From Nostoc piscinale CENA21 (GTDB taxonomy: Bacteria; Cyanobacteriota; Cyanobacteriia; Cyanobacteriales; Nostocaceae), in the NCBI RefSeq assembly GCF_001298445.1, contig NZ_CP012036.1:5673690-5737689 (forward strand): a stretch of DNA of 64,000 bases, written 5' to 3'. A model generated the notes under the pieces. The model did not search any database. It was not told where the DNA came from and worked only from the letters and a program-made list of their open reading frames with translations. The position numbers were made by a program, and so were the translations under genes. How positions within the stretch are numbered: position 1 is the first letter of the stretch; each line of letters starts with the position of its first letter. Below, piece after piece: positions 26,763 through 35,620 of the stretch.

Positions 26763-27098
26763 ATACTCAATATAAAAACAATAATATTGCATCAAATTAA
26801 ATCAAATTAATCAAAGGGGCAACCGCAAGAGTAATAGGTACTTTGTGTGCGTCAATCATTAGCTTGCTCCGCTAGAAATCCATACCAATATCAAAGACTT
26901 ATATTTTATTTTTTGGCGTAACCTGCATTATTCAATTACAATAATCAGTGCATATCTATCCTTTTTTAAAATTTAAGAGTTCCTTAACTACGCAAATAAA
27001 TTTATAAACAAAACTGAATATAAAAAAATTAAGTATATTATGATAAACATTAACGATATAATCAAAATTATTTTTGTGTAACCCAAAAGGACTGATTA
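26763..27098. other. AT-rich intergenic region
   Basis: These 336 bases have no defensible gene. They contain AT-only stretches (26990-27075) that probably include the promoter of the HNH gene, and a small inverted piece TAGCTTGCTCCGCTAG at 26861-26876. No terminator was recognised. Confidence 0.5.
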
Positions 27099-27398
27099 AT
27101 GACTAGCAAAACCCGCAGTCGCTATTCTTCAAACTGGGATACTATCGCACTTGAGGTTAAATCAAAATCCGACTGGAAATGCACGCGCTGTGGTATACAA
27201 TGCTTACGCCCAACTGATAAAAGAGATGGGTTAAATCGTAGAGAACGCAGTATTAAAACTTTAGTGGTTCACCATTGGAATTATCTGCCCGAAGATAATC
27301 GAGTCGAGAATCTCGCGGCTTTATGCACAGCTTGTCATCTGCTGTTCCATACGCGACGACGGGGAAACATATCACCAGGACAACTATCTTTGTGGTAG
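27099..27398 (+). CDS. HNH endonuclease
   Basis: A 99-residue protein with a complete HNH finger. Zinc Cys pairs are in CTRCG and CTACH, and LVVHHWNYLPEDNRVENLAALC supplies the His-His and Asn of the motif. The final LLFHTRR is also typical. Small stand-alone HNH proteins of this kind are common in phages and mobile elements and in cyanobacteria. Whether it nicks DNA in defence, packaging or homing is unknown. Confidence 0.85.
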   Translation: MTSKTRSRYSSNWDTIALEVKSKSDWKCTRCGIQCLRPTDKRDGLNRRERSIKTLVVHHWNYLPEDNRVENLAALCTACHLLFHTRRRGNISPGQLSLW

Positions 27399-27532
27399 AA
27401 AAGCCAGTGGTTAAAGACAAATCAGTAGTAGATAGTTATGAGAAAGGTAAAAAATAAATATTATCTTTCTAAGTCAATATCACAACATTTGCTGACGCAA
27501 TAACTTCATTGAAAAATTGAAGTTGTATAGAC

Positions 27533-27700
27533 ATGAAAACTACTACTAATTCTAATCTAAAAGCTAACAAAAAATTAGTAACCTCTGCCCAGCAAATTCA
27601 ACAAATAAGCACCTTAATAAGCGAGGCGGATTACTACGACTATGAAGCGGGATTAGCACAAGAAAAGTCAGATTACTATCACTTGCGGTACGGGTACTAG
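27533..27700 (+). CDS. Small hypothetical protein (55 aa)
   Basis: ATG 27533 opens a 55-residue frame, MKTTTNSNLKANKKLVTSAQ to KSDYYHLRYGY. It is acidic and Tyr-rich at the end (EADYYDYEAGLAQEKSDYYHLRYGY overall, read in two parts). It lies 96 bases before the Gp157-like gene in the same direction. Nothing is known of it. Confidence 0.5.
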   Translation: MKTTTNSNLKANKKLVTSAQQIQQISTLISEADYYDYEAGLAQEKSDYYHLRYGY

Positions 27701-27796
27701 ATTCAATTTCTCTTCAAGCATCAACTCTTCCTAGTCAACAAGCAGTAGCAGGTAAATAGGTAACTGCTACTGGCTTTTCATATCAAAAAGTAAATC

Positions 27797-28399
27797 ATGA
27801 CTCAAGCAATTGAACGCGAAATCAATCAACTCACGCTCAAAGAGTTAAGCTTAGATGCTGCTAAACTCTGGTCACAGATAGAAGAAGCAAGCGAGTTAGG
27901 CGAAGAAGGTAAAGTAGAACAACTCGTACAAGAACTGATGGGTGTTCAAGATGGTATCGAAACCAAAATTGATGCGATCGCCTGGGTAGTTGACCAGCTA
28001 AATCTTGACCTTGAAACCTGGGAAGAAAGAAAAGCGCGAGTAGCCGAACTCCACGATCAGGTAATCTCACGTCGTAAAACTCAACTTGAACAAATCAAGC
28101 GTACCCTGATCCATCTGCACGAGATTGGATTAATCAGTGACAAAAATATTGGTAAGGAAAGGGTAATTGAAATCAGGGATAACCCGCCCAAAGTCGCTAA
28201 CTTACTAGTAGAGGTAGACGATCAAGATTTTCCTGATGAATTTAGAGTTATTAAGTACCAAGCTAATAATAAGGCAATTCTTGAAGCCTATAAATCTGGT
28301 AAAGATATTAGCGATGTTGCTGAGATAACTATTGGGAAACAGGTACGGTTTAAGGTGCAATCAGCTACTAAGGGGCGCAACAAGAAAAACCACAACTAA
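27797..28399 (+). CDS. Siphovirus Gp157-like protein
   Basis: A 200-residue protein. The layout matches the Gp157 family of phages: an N-terminal helical coiled-coil part (LTLKELSLDAAKLWSQIEEA, then IETKIDAIAWVVDQLNLDLE) with many Lys/Arg/Glu. This is followed by the beta part RDNPPKVANLLVEVDDQDFP and FRVIKYQANNKAILEAYKSG, ending IGKQVRFKV. A family member in Streptococcus was linked to phage resistance; in phages it is usually near recombination genes. Here it marks the region as phage- or element-derived. Confidence 0.8.
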   Translation: MTQAIEREINQLTLKELSLDAAKLWSQIEEASELGEEGKVEQLVQELMGVQDGIETKIDAIAWVVDQLNLDLETWEERKARVAELHDQVISRRKTQLEQIKRTLIHLHEIGLISDKNIGKERVIEIRDNPPKVANLLVEVDDQDFPDEFRVIKYQANNKAILEAYKSGKDISDVAEITIGKQVRFKVQSATKGRNKKNHN

Positions 28400-28824
28400 T
28401 GGCATACGCCTTAACCATGTAAATCAAACACAGGTATATCCCATCATTTTACAAATATATCATCAAATGGTTAAGAGTCAAATCTTAATCATTTTTATTT
28501 TTTTTAACCTATACCTCAATTTCAAACTTATTAAAAAAATCATCAAAACTTTGCTTAGATTTAAAATCAGTGAAGATATAATCGGTAAAACAGTAAATAT
28601 CAATTTTAGCAACAGTAACTATACCTGGCTAAGTACAAACATTGTTATGATAGTTTGGTAAATTTAACATTATTTGTGTAGTGCAATAATAAATTGCAAT
28701 TTATTATGTATTTTCTAATTCCCAACTATCAAGATGATAATTCAAACTAGCCTTAAGTTTAATCTTAAGGTATGCAATCACCATAAATAAAAATTAAATA
28801 TTAGCTATCGGGAGCCACCTTCAA
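28400..28824. other. AT-rich intergenic region
   Basis: These 425 very AT-rich bases separate Gp157-like and membrane-protein genes. An open frame on the plus strand ends at 28661, but its Lys/Ile/Phe/Asn-only content looks like AT bias and it lacks a ribosome site. A short inverted repeat CTTAAG...CTTAAG is near 28752-28770. No gene is called. Confidence 0.5.
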
Positions 28825-29274
28825 ATGTCATATCATCAAAATCGAAGTATAGTTATCCGTAACGCTATTATCAACAGTTTATTTATTATTTGGTGTTTGG
28901 TTTGGCGTACTGGTTTGGGGCTAACTTTTTTCATCATATATGCTTCTCTTGGCTACATATATAACTGGCCATTCTATCTTCCCATTTCGATTATTTTGGG
29001 ATTTGTCCCTTGGGGCTGGAAGGTACAAGAAGAAAGAAGGATTAGAGAAGAAGAACAAGAAATGAGGAATTTGAAAAATAAAATTGGAGATGGTGTTATC
29101 TATGCCAAAGCCGAATCAAATGTCGAGATAACTTACAGGGGAGTTATCTTCCTTAAATCAGTACTTGGTCTATTTGTTAGCGGATTTTGGGGAATGATAC
29201 TTGGCTGGAAAGCTATTTGGAATATGATAATACAGTTAGTTGATAATATTAGAACAGTTGTTAGATATATGTAA
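28825..29274 (+). CDS. Small membrane protein
   Basis: A 149-residue protein with two hydrophobic segments near the start (SLFIIWCLVWRTGLGLTFFI, then YLPISIILGFVPWGW), a charged helix RRIREEEQEMRNLKNK, and a third hydrophobic stretch at about 112-130 (KSVLGLFVSGFWGMILGW). Family unknown. The GGGAGCC at 28810-28816 is a weak ribosome site. Confidence 0.6.
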   Translation: MSYHQNRSIVIRNAIINSLFIIWCLVWRTGLGLTFFIIYASLGYIYNWPFYLPISIILGFVPWGWKVQEERRIREEEQEMRNLKNKIGDGVIYAKAESNVEITYRGVIFLKSVLGLFVSGFWGMILGWKAIWNMIIQLVDNIRTVVRYM

Positions 29275-29457
29275 AGTGACATCTTTATCTAAGCAAACCA
29301 AGCCCAATATATTTCATCACTGTTACACCATTGATTTATTCTCGGATCTTTACTTCAGAGTAAATTTACACAAGCTGACGCTTTGATATCAATAGAAAGC
29401 TGGTATACCGCTTCATCAAATAACCAGTTACTAGTTATATCAACAGGAGTTAAAACA

Positions 29458-29826
29458 ATGGAATTAGCACAGTATATGCTAACAGGGCTTCTCTACATTC
29501 TTATTTACGGATTTTCTACTCTCTTCATTTTCCAATTCTTGCTAGAGATATCTATCGCTTTTGAAAAGCACTGCAATTGCACTACATCGATAAAACCCAC
29601 TGTAAGTAAAATTGAAAACTTAACTGATAAATCCAAACTTCAGATATCCAACAAAAATCAAGTATCTACAAACAAACATATCACTGTTCAACAGTTAAGG
29701 AAAAGATGCTCACAAGCTGGAATAAAATGGAGTTACGCTATCCAAGTATCTAAAACAGGCAAGAAACGACATCTCAATCGAGAAGAAATGTTAATAGCTC
29801 TAAGCCAGATGAAACAGTCAGCATAA
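29458..29826 (+). CDS. Hypothetical protein with N-terminal membrane segment and SAP-like C-terminus
   Basis: About 122 residues from ATG 29458; CAGGAG at 29442-29447 is the best ribosome site in the region. Residues 5-35 form one membrane helix (MLTGLLYILIYGFSTLFIFQ). The C-terminal 45 residues (VQQLRKRCSQAGIKWSYAIQ, then KKRHLNREEMLIAL) look like a SAP or Rho-N-like helix pair for nucleic acid binding. Function unknown. Confidence 0.6.
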   Translation: MELAQYMLTGLLYILIYGFSTLFIFQFLLEISIAFEKHCNCTTSIKPTVSKIENLTDKSKLQISNKNQVSTNKHITVQQLRKRCSQAGIKWSYAIQVSKTGKKRHLNREEMLIALSQMKQSA

Positions 29827-29874
29827 TAAAAATATAAACTGATAGTAATTACTTTTATTATCAGTTTATATAAA

Positions 29875-30097
29875 ATGGACAAGTATTGTATTTGTTGGCG
29901 AAGAAAAAATTCTAGTAAAGACGCATCACCCTTAATTTTCAATCATCCAAATTCTAGACAAGAAGCAATGATAAGAGGTGATTATGGGGAGATGGAATTA
30001 TGGGATAACCTAACTGCTGCTCAAGCAGAAGTAAAAAAAATTGAACCACAGATATCCCAATCTTTTCTTTTGGGTAAAAGAACCAAATGTCAAATAA
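29875..30097 (+). CDS. Small hypothetical protein, likely frameshifted
   Basis: As written the frame runs from ATG 29875 to 30138. If the A8 run at 30033-30040 is read as A7, the product is 73 residues ending NHRYPNLFFWVKEPNVK and stops at 30097, overlapping the next start (30087) by eleven bases as in a compact operon. The alternative end has more plausible protein composition. The N-terminal half has MDKYCICWRRKNSSKDASPL. Family unknown. Confidence 0.5.
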
Positions 30098-30329
30098 TCA
30101 TCCCTACAAAATTATTCCTGATAGAGTTATCAAATTAGCAGAAAACCAGATTTTTGTATTTGGCAGTAACACAGAAGGAAGACATGGTGCTGGAAGTGCT
30201 TTATTTGCGCGACAGTACTGCAATGCAGAATACGGTAATCCCCAAGGACGACAAAGACAATCCTGGGCGATGGCTACGCCCTGTTTAGCGATAGCTTCGC
30301 TCTCTTCTCTTCGAGACGCTACGCGTTAG
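30087..30329 (+). pseudogene. Truncated phage-type protein (FVFGSN family)
   Basis: The start MSNNHPYKIIPDRVI and IFVFGSNTEGRHGAGSALFA, followed by QYCNAEYGNPQGRQ, match the beginning of a small phage-encoded family that opens with FVFGSNxxGRHGxGAA and normally continues for over 100 residues. Here the frame enters a palindromic repeat cluster at about 30268 and becomes LAIASLSSLRDATR. The repeat therefore truncated the gene. Confidence 0.65.
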
Positions 30330-30367
30330 CGGAGCTTTCACTTTAGCGATACGCCGCAGGCATTTCA
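30268..30367. repeat. Palindromic repeat cluster (Nostoc type)
   Basis: About 100 bases of overlapping small palindromes, including GCGATAGCTTCGCT, CGAGACGCTACGCGTTAGCGG and GATACGCCGCAGGCAT-type units. This is the hairpin-rich repeat common in filamentous cyanobacteria. It interrupts the gene at 30087. Confidence 0.7.
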
Positions 30368-30434
30368 TCTTATTCGGGTATCTCGGTGGCTACCCCATAA
30401 CCCCATAACGTGAGCTAAAAGCCCATTTTTTCAT

Positions 30435-31115
30435 TCAAGTCACATGGCTAGCTGTATGTGATGCTTCGATCAAAGGTTTGGCAACCTTTAACACAGCTTG
30501 TACCAAACTAGAAGGGGCTTTTTCTGGGGAACCAACGCCAAAAGGAGGAGCTGGATTATACTCCAACATCAACTCAATAAATTTGGCTGTATAGTCTCCA
30601 CACAACATAGCCGCGATAGTTAAAGCAAAATCAATTCCTGCTGTTACGCCTCCACCTGTGATTCGGTTACTGTCTACTACTACTCTTTCGTTACTTACTT
30701 CTACACCCATTAATCTTAGCTGCTCTTGAAACGCCCAATGACAAGCTGCACGGTATCCTTTGAGTAATCCCGCAGCTGCCAAGATTAAAGAACCAGTACA
30801 CACAGCAGTCACATACTTAGCGGACTGTGCTTGCTTTTGCAAAAAAGCTAACATTTGGGCATCCTGCATCATTTCTACAGCCCCAAAAACACCGCCAGGA
30901 ACACACAATACATCAAGTTGCGGACATTCATCAAAGGTAGTAGTCGGTAAAATCGTGAGTCCGCCATTACTCACAATCGGTTGGAGCGTTTTCCACAATA
31001 GCAAAACTTGAGTATTGGGCATAGATGCAAACACTTGATGTGGCCCAGTAATGTCTAGTTGGGTCATATCAGGATAAATGACTAAACCAATTATATGTTG
31101 AGGCATCGTTTCCAT
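30435..31115 (-). CDS. DJ-1/PfpI family protein (isonitrile hydratase-like)
   Basis: A 226-residue protein. IIGLVIYPDMTQLDITGPHQVF opens the flavodoxin-like fold. LCVPGGVFG and the nucleophile-elbow Cys in YVTAVCTGSLILAAAGLL follow, then NRITGGGVTAGIDFAL. This pattern is that of the isocyanide hydratase (InhA) branch of DJ-1/PfpI and of the ligand domain of GATase1-like AraC regulators, without the DNA-binding part. Substrate unknown. It is divergent from the LuxR-type gene, with 88 bases between start codons. Confidence 0.85.
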   Translation of the reverse strand: METMPQHIIGLVIYPDMTQLDITGPHQVFASMPNTQVLLLWKTLQPIVSNGGLTILPTTTFDECPQLDVLCVPGGVFGAVEMMQDAQMLAFLQKQAQSAKYVTAVCTGSLILAAAGLLKGYRAACHWAFQEQLRLMGVEVSNERVVVDSNRITGGGVTAGIDFALTIAAMLCGDYTAKFIELMLEYNPAPPFGVGSPEKAPSSLVQAVLKVAKPLIEASHTASHVT

Positions 31116-31203
31116 ACTTCAATTCCAGTCCCGGTAATGATTACAGTTATCGTAGAATTGAATATGTTGGCTGCCAATTACCCAGTTGAGTACATTTTGG
31201 CTC

Positions 31204-31926
31204 ATGTCTGTTACTTTACCAACATTGATTCAAAAAGTCACAAATGCTTCATCAGTGAACCAACTATGTGGACATTATATGGATGCAGCAGGAGAGTTGT
31301 TTGGCAGTCAACATTGGGGTATTTATATACATGACTGGGCCGGACAACAAGGTACTATTCATCTCCAAGGCTTACCAGATAGTTTTATTGATTATTACTC
31401 TAAGGTTGGTGCAGCTTTAGATAAAGTGATGGAGTATGTTGTTTGCCATCATGCACCCGCCCACGAACAAATTATTTTCACGGAAGCTACTTGGAAGCAA
31501 AGTGAACTGTATCAAATTGGTTGTGGCAAAATATATGACCACGAACATATTATGACTGGCCCGATTGTTGGAGAAGGAAGGTTAATTGGTACAGTTCAAT
31601 TTGCCCGCACCAGTGGAAATCCAGCATATAATACGCAAGACTTGTTGCAATTGAGTGCCATCTGCGCCCATCTTTCTGCCAAATTAGCACTTTTACGCTC
31701 CCAACACGAGTTATTTGTGCCCAAACCGAAAATTTCTTTAACACCACGAGAATTGCAAATGGCTGCTTTGGTAGCCAAAGGTCTGACAAATGCAGAAATT
31801 GCCGCCGAGTTATGGATTAGTCAAAATACGGTCAAGCAGACTTTAAAACGTATTTTTCGGAAGCTGGATGTATCTGCAAGAGCGGAAATGGTTGCACGGC
31901 TGCAATTAAGTAGGGTGTGCCATTAA
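31204..31926 (+). CDS. LuxR-family transcriptional regulator with GAF-like sensor
   Basis: About 240 residues from ATG 31204; TTG 31186 would add six. The N-terminal two thirds looks like a GAF-type sensor (MDAAGELFGSQHWGIYIHDW, later GPIVGEGRLIGTVQFART). The C-terminal GerE/LuxR helix-turn-helix is clear: LTPRELQMAALVAKGLTNAE, then ISQNTVKQTLKRIFRKLDV. No receiver domain is present. It is divergent from the PfpI gene, which it may control. Confidence 0.85.
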   Translation: MSVTLPTLIQKVTNASSVNQLCGHYMDAAGELFGSQHWGIYIHDWAGQQGTIHLQGLPDSFIDYYSKVGAALDKVMEYVVCHHAPAHEQIIFTEATWKQSELYQIGCGKIYDHEHIMTGPIVGEGRLIGTVQFARTSGNPAYNTQDLLQLSAICAHLSAKLALLRSQHELFVPKPKISLTPRELQMAALVAKGLTNAEIAAELWISQNTVKQTLKRIFRKLDVSARAEMVARLQLSRVCH

Positions 31927-32055
31927 CAACTGGACTTTAGAGCACTTGCGCTTCCGCGCACCTGGAGGGGCAATCGCATCCTTGAGAAATTCCCTACTTG
32001 CATGAGCGATTTAGGAAAAATATTGAGTGTGAGAGTATTTTTCTAGATTTTGTGT

Positions 32056-32628
32056 CTAAGTACCACTAGCATCAATCAATACAGACAAAGCATTTCTGGC
32101 ATATTGCGCTCCAATGGGATTTCCCTCAATCGTTGCCATTAAACTAGCTCCCCCAATTAAAAGCAAATACTGCTGTGAAAACGATTCCGGGTCACGCACA
32201 CCTGCTTGGGATGCTAGCTGCATGATGTAAGTGCGGATACATTCTCTCAACTGAACTGAGACTTGATGAGCTGGATGAGAAGCATCAGCAATTTCTAAGA
32301 CCGCATTGATAAATGGACAACCGCGAAAGTCAGGCAAAGCGTACCAACCCTGGAGAACATCAAAGGTTGCCAGTAAACGCTCTTTAGGAGTGTTTCCTCG
32401 ATCTGCAACTGCATTTTCAAACCAACGTAACCATTGAGCAGCACGATATTTCATCACTTCTTCAATTAGTTGGTCTTTGGAAGAAAACCATCGGTAAAGG
32501 GTTCTTTTTGCTACACCAGACGCGGCAATGACTTCATTTATTCCTACGTGTTGAATTCCCTTCTGATAAAACAGGAGAGAAGCGGTTTCTAAAATTTGTT
32601 GACGTGCAGCACTTGATTCAGTAGTCAT
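32056..32628 (-). CDS. TetR family repressor
   Basis: A 190-residue protein from ATG 32628 (MTTESSAARQQILETAS). A longer upstream frame exists, but it reads through the operators and has no family character. The helix-turn-helix is in GINEVIAASGVAKRTLYRWF; the ligand domain carries RGCPFINAVLEIADASHP. It is divergent from the AhpD-like gene, and two matching palindromes lie between them, so it very likely represses that gene and itself. The Cys in RGCPF is shared by many TetR proteins of the electrophile/oxidant class. Confidence 0.9.
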   Translation of the reverse strand: MTTESSAARQQILETASLLFYQKGIQHVGINEVIAASGVAKRTLYRWFSSKDQLIEEVMKYRAAQWLRWFENAVADRGNTPKERLLATFDVLQGWYALPDFRGCPFINAVLEIADASHPAHQVSVQLRECIRTYIMQLASQAGVRDPESFSQQYLLLIGGASLMATIEGNPIGAQYARNALSVLIDASGT

Positions 32629-32636
32629 AAATTTAG

Positions 32637-32654
32637 GTAGACAACTTTGTCTCC
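32637..32654. promoter_or_regulatory. TetR operator copy 1 (imperfect)
   Basis: GTAGACAACTTTGTCTCC: arms GTAGACAA and TTGTCTCC around a two-base centre, with mismatches at the outer two positions. It is the same motif as the perfect copy 45 bases to the right and lies directly before the tetR start codon. Confidence 0.75.
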
Positions 32655-32681
32655 ATAGAGATATACTAGCACCTGTTCTCA

Positions 32682-32699
32682 GTAGACAATCTTGTCTAC
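32682..32699. promoter_or_regulatory. TetR operator copy 2 (perfect palindrome)
   Basis: GTAGACAATCTTGTCTAC is an 18-base palindrome with 8-base arms. It lies 28 bases before the AhpD-like start codon, where a bound repressor would block that promoter. Confidence 0.85.
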
Positions 32700-32727
32700 T
32701 TGGGAGGTGATTAAGAGGAGTAAAGTA

Positions 32728-33288
32728 ATGGATTTTACGATTTATACCATTGAAACTGCAAAAGAAGCCTCGAAAAAAGCTCTGCTCCATGCTAAAGAGA
32801 CATTTGGTTTGATTCCAAATCTAGAGGGGATTCTTGCGGAATCTCCCGCCACCTTGAAGGGAGGCATGGCATTGTGGGATTTATTTGAAACAACCAGTTT
32901 TACGCCTATCGAACAACAGGTCATCTATCTGACTGCTAATTACGAACATGACTGTCGCTACTGCATGGCAGCTCATTCAGGTTTAGCAAAAATGATTGGG
33001 ATGACTCCCGAAGACATTGAAGCTCTGCGTCACGGGCAACCTTTAGCAGATCAGAATTTACAGGCCTTGCGGCTGTTTACTAAGCGGATGATTGAGGCGC
33101 GAGGTTGGGTGAGTGAGCCAGAAATTGAAGAGTTCCTAGCAGCAGGTTACACGAAGCAGCAGGTTTTGGAAGTTATTTTAGGAATTGCTGTAAAAATTAT
33201 CCACAACTACACTAACCACATTGCTAAAACTCCTTTAGATAAGGCTTTTCAACCTTACGTTTGGTCAAAACCTGCGCCAGTTTCTTAA
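32728..33288 (+). CDS. Carboxymuconolactone decarboxylase/AhpD-like protein
   Basis: A 186-residue protein from ATG 32728, with AGAGGAG at 32714-32720 as ribosome site. The redox motif CRYCMAAHSGLAK (C-x2-C-x3-H) is the AhpD active site; IEQQVIYLTANYEHDC before it and VLEVILGIAVKIIHNYTNHI after it complete the fold. Such proteins reduce peroxides or serve as alkylhydroperoxidase partners. A regulator with a reactive-looking Cys next door fits a response to oxidants or electrophiles. Confidence 0.88.
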   Translation: MDFTIYTIETAKEASKKALLHAKETFGLIPNLEGILAESPATLKGGMALWDLFETTSFTPIEQQVIYLTANYEHDCRYCMAAHSGLAKMIGMTPEDIEALRHGQPLADQNLQALRLFTKRMIEARGWVSEPEIEEFLAAGYTKQQVLEVILGIAVKIIHNYTNHIAKTPLDKAFQPYVWSKPAPVS

Positions 33289-33472
33289 TCAGAGCAGATT
33301 TTGAGAGTGCGGACTGTCAAAGTTCTCTAGTCCTGAGTTCGAGATGATTGGCAGCCGCTCAACAAAATGTTTTTTTTAATTTTGAACTTACTTGCTCAAA
33401 AGCTTGATTGACAAGAGTTTCAGCAGCCAATGTAGTGTACATTTGTTGCGTAGATGTGATTGCGCTTTTTAG

Positions 33473-34954
33473 TTAAATAATTTCAAACGGGCTTCGGAAA
33501 GCATTAATTACTTTATCAAGTTCCTGGGCGATCGCTAATAACTCCATCTCACGCCACCGTTTGCCAACAACTTGCATTCCAATCGGTAGACCATTCTGAG
33601 TGTGTCCAATTGGAATCACTACCGCAGGATGTCCACTCAGATTAAATGGCATAGTGTAAGCTCCGTTTGCCACTGCATGAGGGTAGGGTCGGCCATCAAT
33701 CTCAATAGCACTCCAAGCAGGACGATGGGTAAAGGCAGGGGTGGCAGCAACAGGAGTGAGCCACGCATCCCAAGGTTCTAATGCCTCATCCATTTGGGTA
33801 GTGAAGCGATCGCGCTCGGTAAGTACCTCAAAATATCCTTTCAGACGCGGGTTCAACAGGTCTGGTAGAAGGCGGCTAAAATCCCCCAATTTGCGGAGTT
33901 CTTTTTCCCCTTGGGTAGCGGTGCGAAAAATCTGCTGCCAACTGCGACGCAAGTTATATCGATCTACGGGTTGAGCGTAAATGTTGATGTATGCAGCCAT
34001 CCGCCCGTAGAGGTTCAGTGTTTTTGATAGGTCAAAATTTTTAGGAAGCCAGCGTTCAATTTGGACACCTGCTTGAGTCAGGGTTTGTGCGATCGCACTC
34101 ATCGCCACTCGAATTTCAGACGCAACAGGAACCTCTACCCATTCATCGAGCCAAGCAATTTTGAGATTCTGTAAAGACTTACCAGAAGGATTATCAAGCG
34201 GAATTGGCGGCACATCAGGACGGCGAATATCAGAACCTGCAATTAATGAGAAGCACAGCCGGATATCTTCGAGCGATCGCGCAAAACAACCCACTGTCAT
34301 CATTTGCCGAAGACACACTGGCATTCCAGGCACTTCTGGAATTTGCCCTGCTGTAGAAATGCGGCGATCCGTAGGCTTCAAACCATACACACCGCAGAAA
34401 TGAGCAGGCTGACGCACTGAACCCGCAATATCGTTGCCTAAATCCAATGACGATAACCCTGCTGCCACAGCCGCAGCACTCCCCCCAGAACTCCCGCCAG
34501 CAGTGTAGTCAAGATTCCAAGGATTATTGACTTGTGGAAACAGAGAATTCGTACTTTGGTAATCGCCAGCCAGTTCCGCCATGTTTGTTTTTCCCAGGAT
34601 GACTGCTCCTGCTGTCCGAAGTCTGGCAACGACGGTGGCATCTTGTTGAGGTACGTAGTCTTTGAGAGGAATGTAGCCTGCGGTGGTCAACAACCCTGCG
34701 GTTTCAAAAATGTCTTTAATCGTGATGGGAACGCCATGTAAAGCACCCCAGTTTTCGCCTTTAGCTAAAGCCTCATCAGCCAGCCTTGCCCTAAGATAAG
34801 CATTTTCCTCATCCAGCGTGCAAATGGCATTCAACTTCGAGTTGTGTTTGGCGATTTGAGCCAAGTAAGCATTGAGAACTTCAACGGCAGAAACTTCGCG
34901 ATTGCGAATCATTCGCGCCAGCTGATGGGCAGGAGCAAACGTCAGGCTACTCAT
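33473..34954 (-). CDS. Amidase signature family amidase
   Basis: About 493 residues from ATG 34954 (MSSLTFAPAHQLARMIR). A GTG at 34996 adds 14 residues, but its codons run up to the operator. The Ser-cisSer-Lys triad is readable: Lys in ITIKDIFETAG, cis-Ser in AGGSSGGSAAAVAAGL and nucleophile Ser in LGNDIAGSVRQPAHFCGVYG. The family hydrolyses small amides; the indole-acetamide and Glu-tRNA amidotransferase A relatives share this core, but there are no GatB/C neighbours. It is divergent from a TetR gene over a clear palindrome. Confidence 0.9.
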   Translation of the reverse strand: MSSLTFAPAHQLARMIRNREVSAVEVLNAYLAQIAKHNSKLNAICTLDEENAYLRARLADEALAKGENWGALHGVPITIKDIFETAGLLTTAGYIPLKDYVPQQDATVVARLRTAGAVILGKTNMAELAGDYQSTNSLFPQVNNPWNLDYTAGGSSGGSAAAVAAGLSSLDLGNDIAGSVRQPAHFCGVYGLKPTDRRISTAGQIPEVPGMPVCLRQMMTVGCFARSLEDIRLCFSLIAGSDIRRPDVPPIPLDNPSGKSLQNLKIAWLDEWVEVPVASEIRVAMSAIAQTLTQAGVQIERWLPKNFDLSKTLNLYGRMAAYINIYAQPVDRYNLRRSWQQIFRTATQGEKELRKLGDFSRLLPDLLNPRLKGYFEVLTERDRFTTQMDEALEPWDAWLTPVAATPAFTHRPAWSAIEIDGRPYPHAVANGAYTMPFNLSGHPAVVIPIGHTQNGLPIGMQVVGKRWREMELLAIAQELDKVINAFRSPFEII

Positions 34955-34997
34955 AGGCGTAGACAGGTAGTTCTTGATAAAGTTAATTATATTCACT

Positions 34998-35020
34998 TTT
35001 AGTTAATTGCATTAACTAAA
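34998..35020. promoter_or_regulatory. Operator palindrome between amidase and tetR
   Basis: Perfect 9-base arms TTTAGTTAA (34998-35006) and TTAACTAAA (35012-35020) around TTGCA. It sits seven bases before the tetR start and would cover both promoters. A further TTAATTA-type half lies just left. The adjacent TetR is the expected binder. Confidence 0.8.
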
Positions 35021-35026
35021 TTCTTT

Positions 35027-35620
35027 ATGGGTCGTCCAGTCAAAGAAAAGTCCTTGACGCAGCAGGATGTAATTAATGCTGCGATCGCCTGTCTCGATCA
35101 AGAAGGGGAAGCGGCTTTAGGTGTGAATCGGGTTGCAAGGGAATTGGGTATTAAGCCTCCTGCGATTTACAAGCATCTAGATGGCAATGTAGCTTTGCGA
35201 CGGGCAGTTGCACTCACCATTTGGCAGCAATATATTGAATGGTCTCGTCAACAAACCAACGGATTGGAAGATCCCCAAGCATTACTACGGGCAGGGGGAA
35301 GTGCAACGCGGGACTTTGCGCGCTCTTACCCCCACCGCTATCGAGTTATGACCCAATTTCAACTCAATCTGCAAGATCCAGAAACTGCCCCACTAATTCA
35401 AGAAGTCTTCCGCTTCCTCAAACGTGTGCTGCAATCCTACAATCTCAGCGAAACAAAATTAATTGATGCAATGCGAATGGTTAACGCAGCAATTACTGGT
35501 TTTATCACGATCGAACAGGCTGGATTAATGACATTAGAACGTTCTACTGATGCTAGTTATGAGGTGATGATAGACGCGTTAGTAGTTGCAATCCAACATA
35601 TTCAAAAAGTTGACTCATGA
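35027..35620 (+). CDS. TetR family regulator (WHG-type C-terminus)
   Basis: A 197-residue protein. The N-terminal helix-turn-helix is QQDVINAAIACLDQEGE then VNRVARELGIKPPAIYKHLD. The C-terminal ligand domain (RDFARSYPHRYRVMTQFQ to AAITGFITIEQAGLM) fits the TetR_C_33/WHG type. It is divergent from the amidase gene and shares the palindrome at 34998, suggesting control of that enzyme and autoregulation. Confidence 0.88.
   Translation: MGRPVKEKSLTQQDVINAAIACLDQEGEAALGVNRVARELGIKPPAIYKHLDGNVALRRAVALTIWQQYIEWSRQQTNGLEDPQALLRAGGSATRDFARSYPHRYRVMTQFQLNLQDPETAPLIQEVFRFLKRVLQSYNLSETKLIDAMRMVNAAITGFITIEQAGLMTLERSTDASYEVMIDALVVAIQHIQKVDS

Noticed and set aside
28469..28661. Plus-strand frame in the AT-rich gap after the Gp157-like gene
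   Set aside because: Composition is only Ile, Lys, Phe, Asn and Leu as expected of AT-rich DNA, with no ribosome site or neighbour relation.
32629..32790. N-terminal extension of the TetR protein
   Set aside because: It would translate through both operators and into the divergent gene; family members begin near MTTESSAARQQ.
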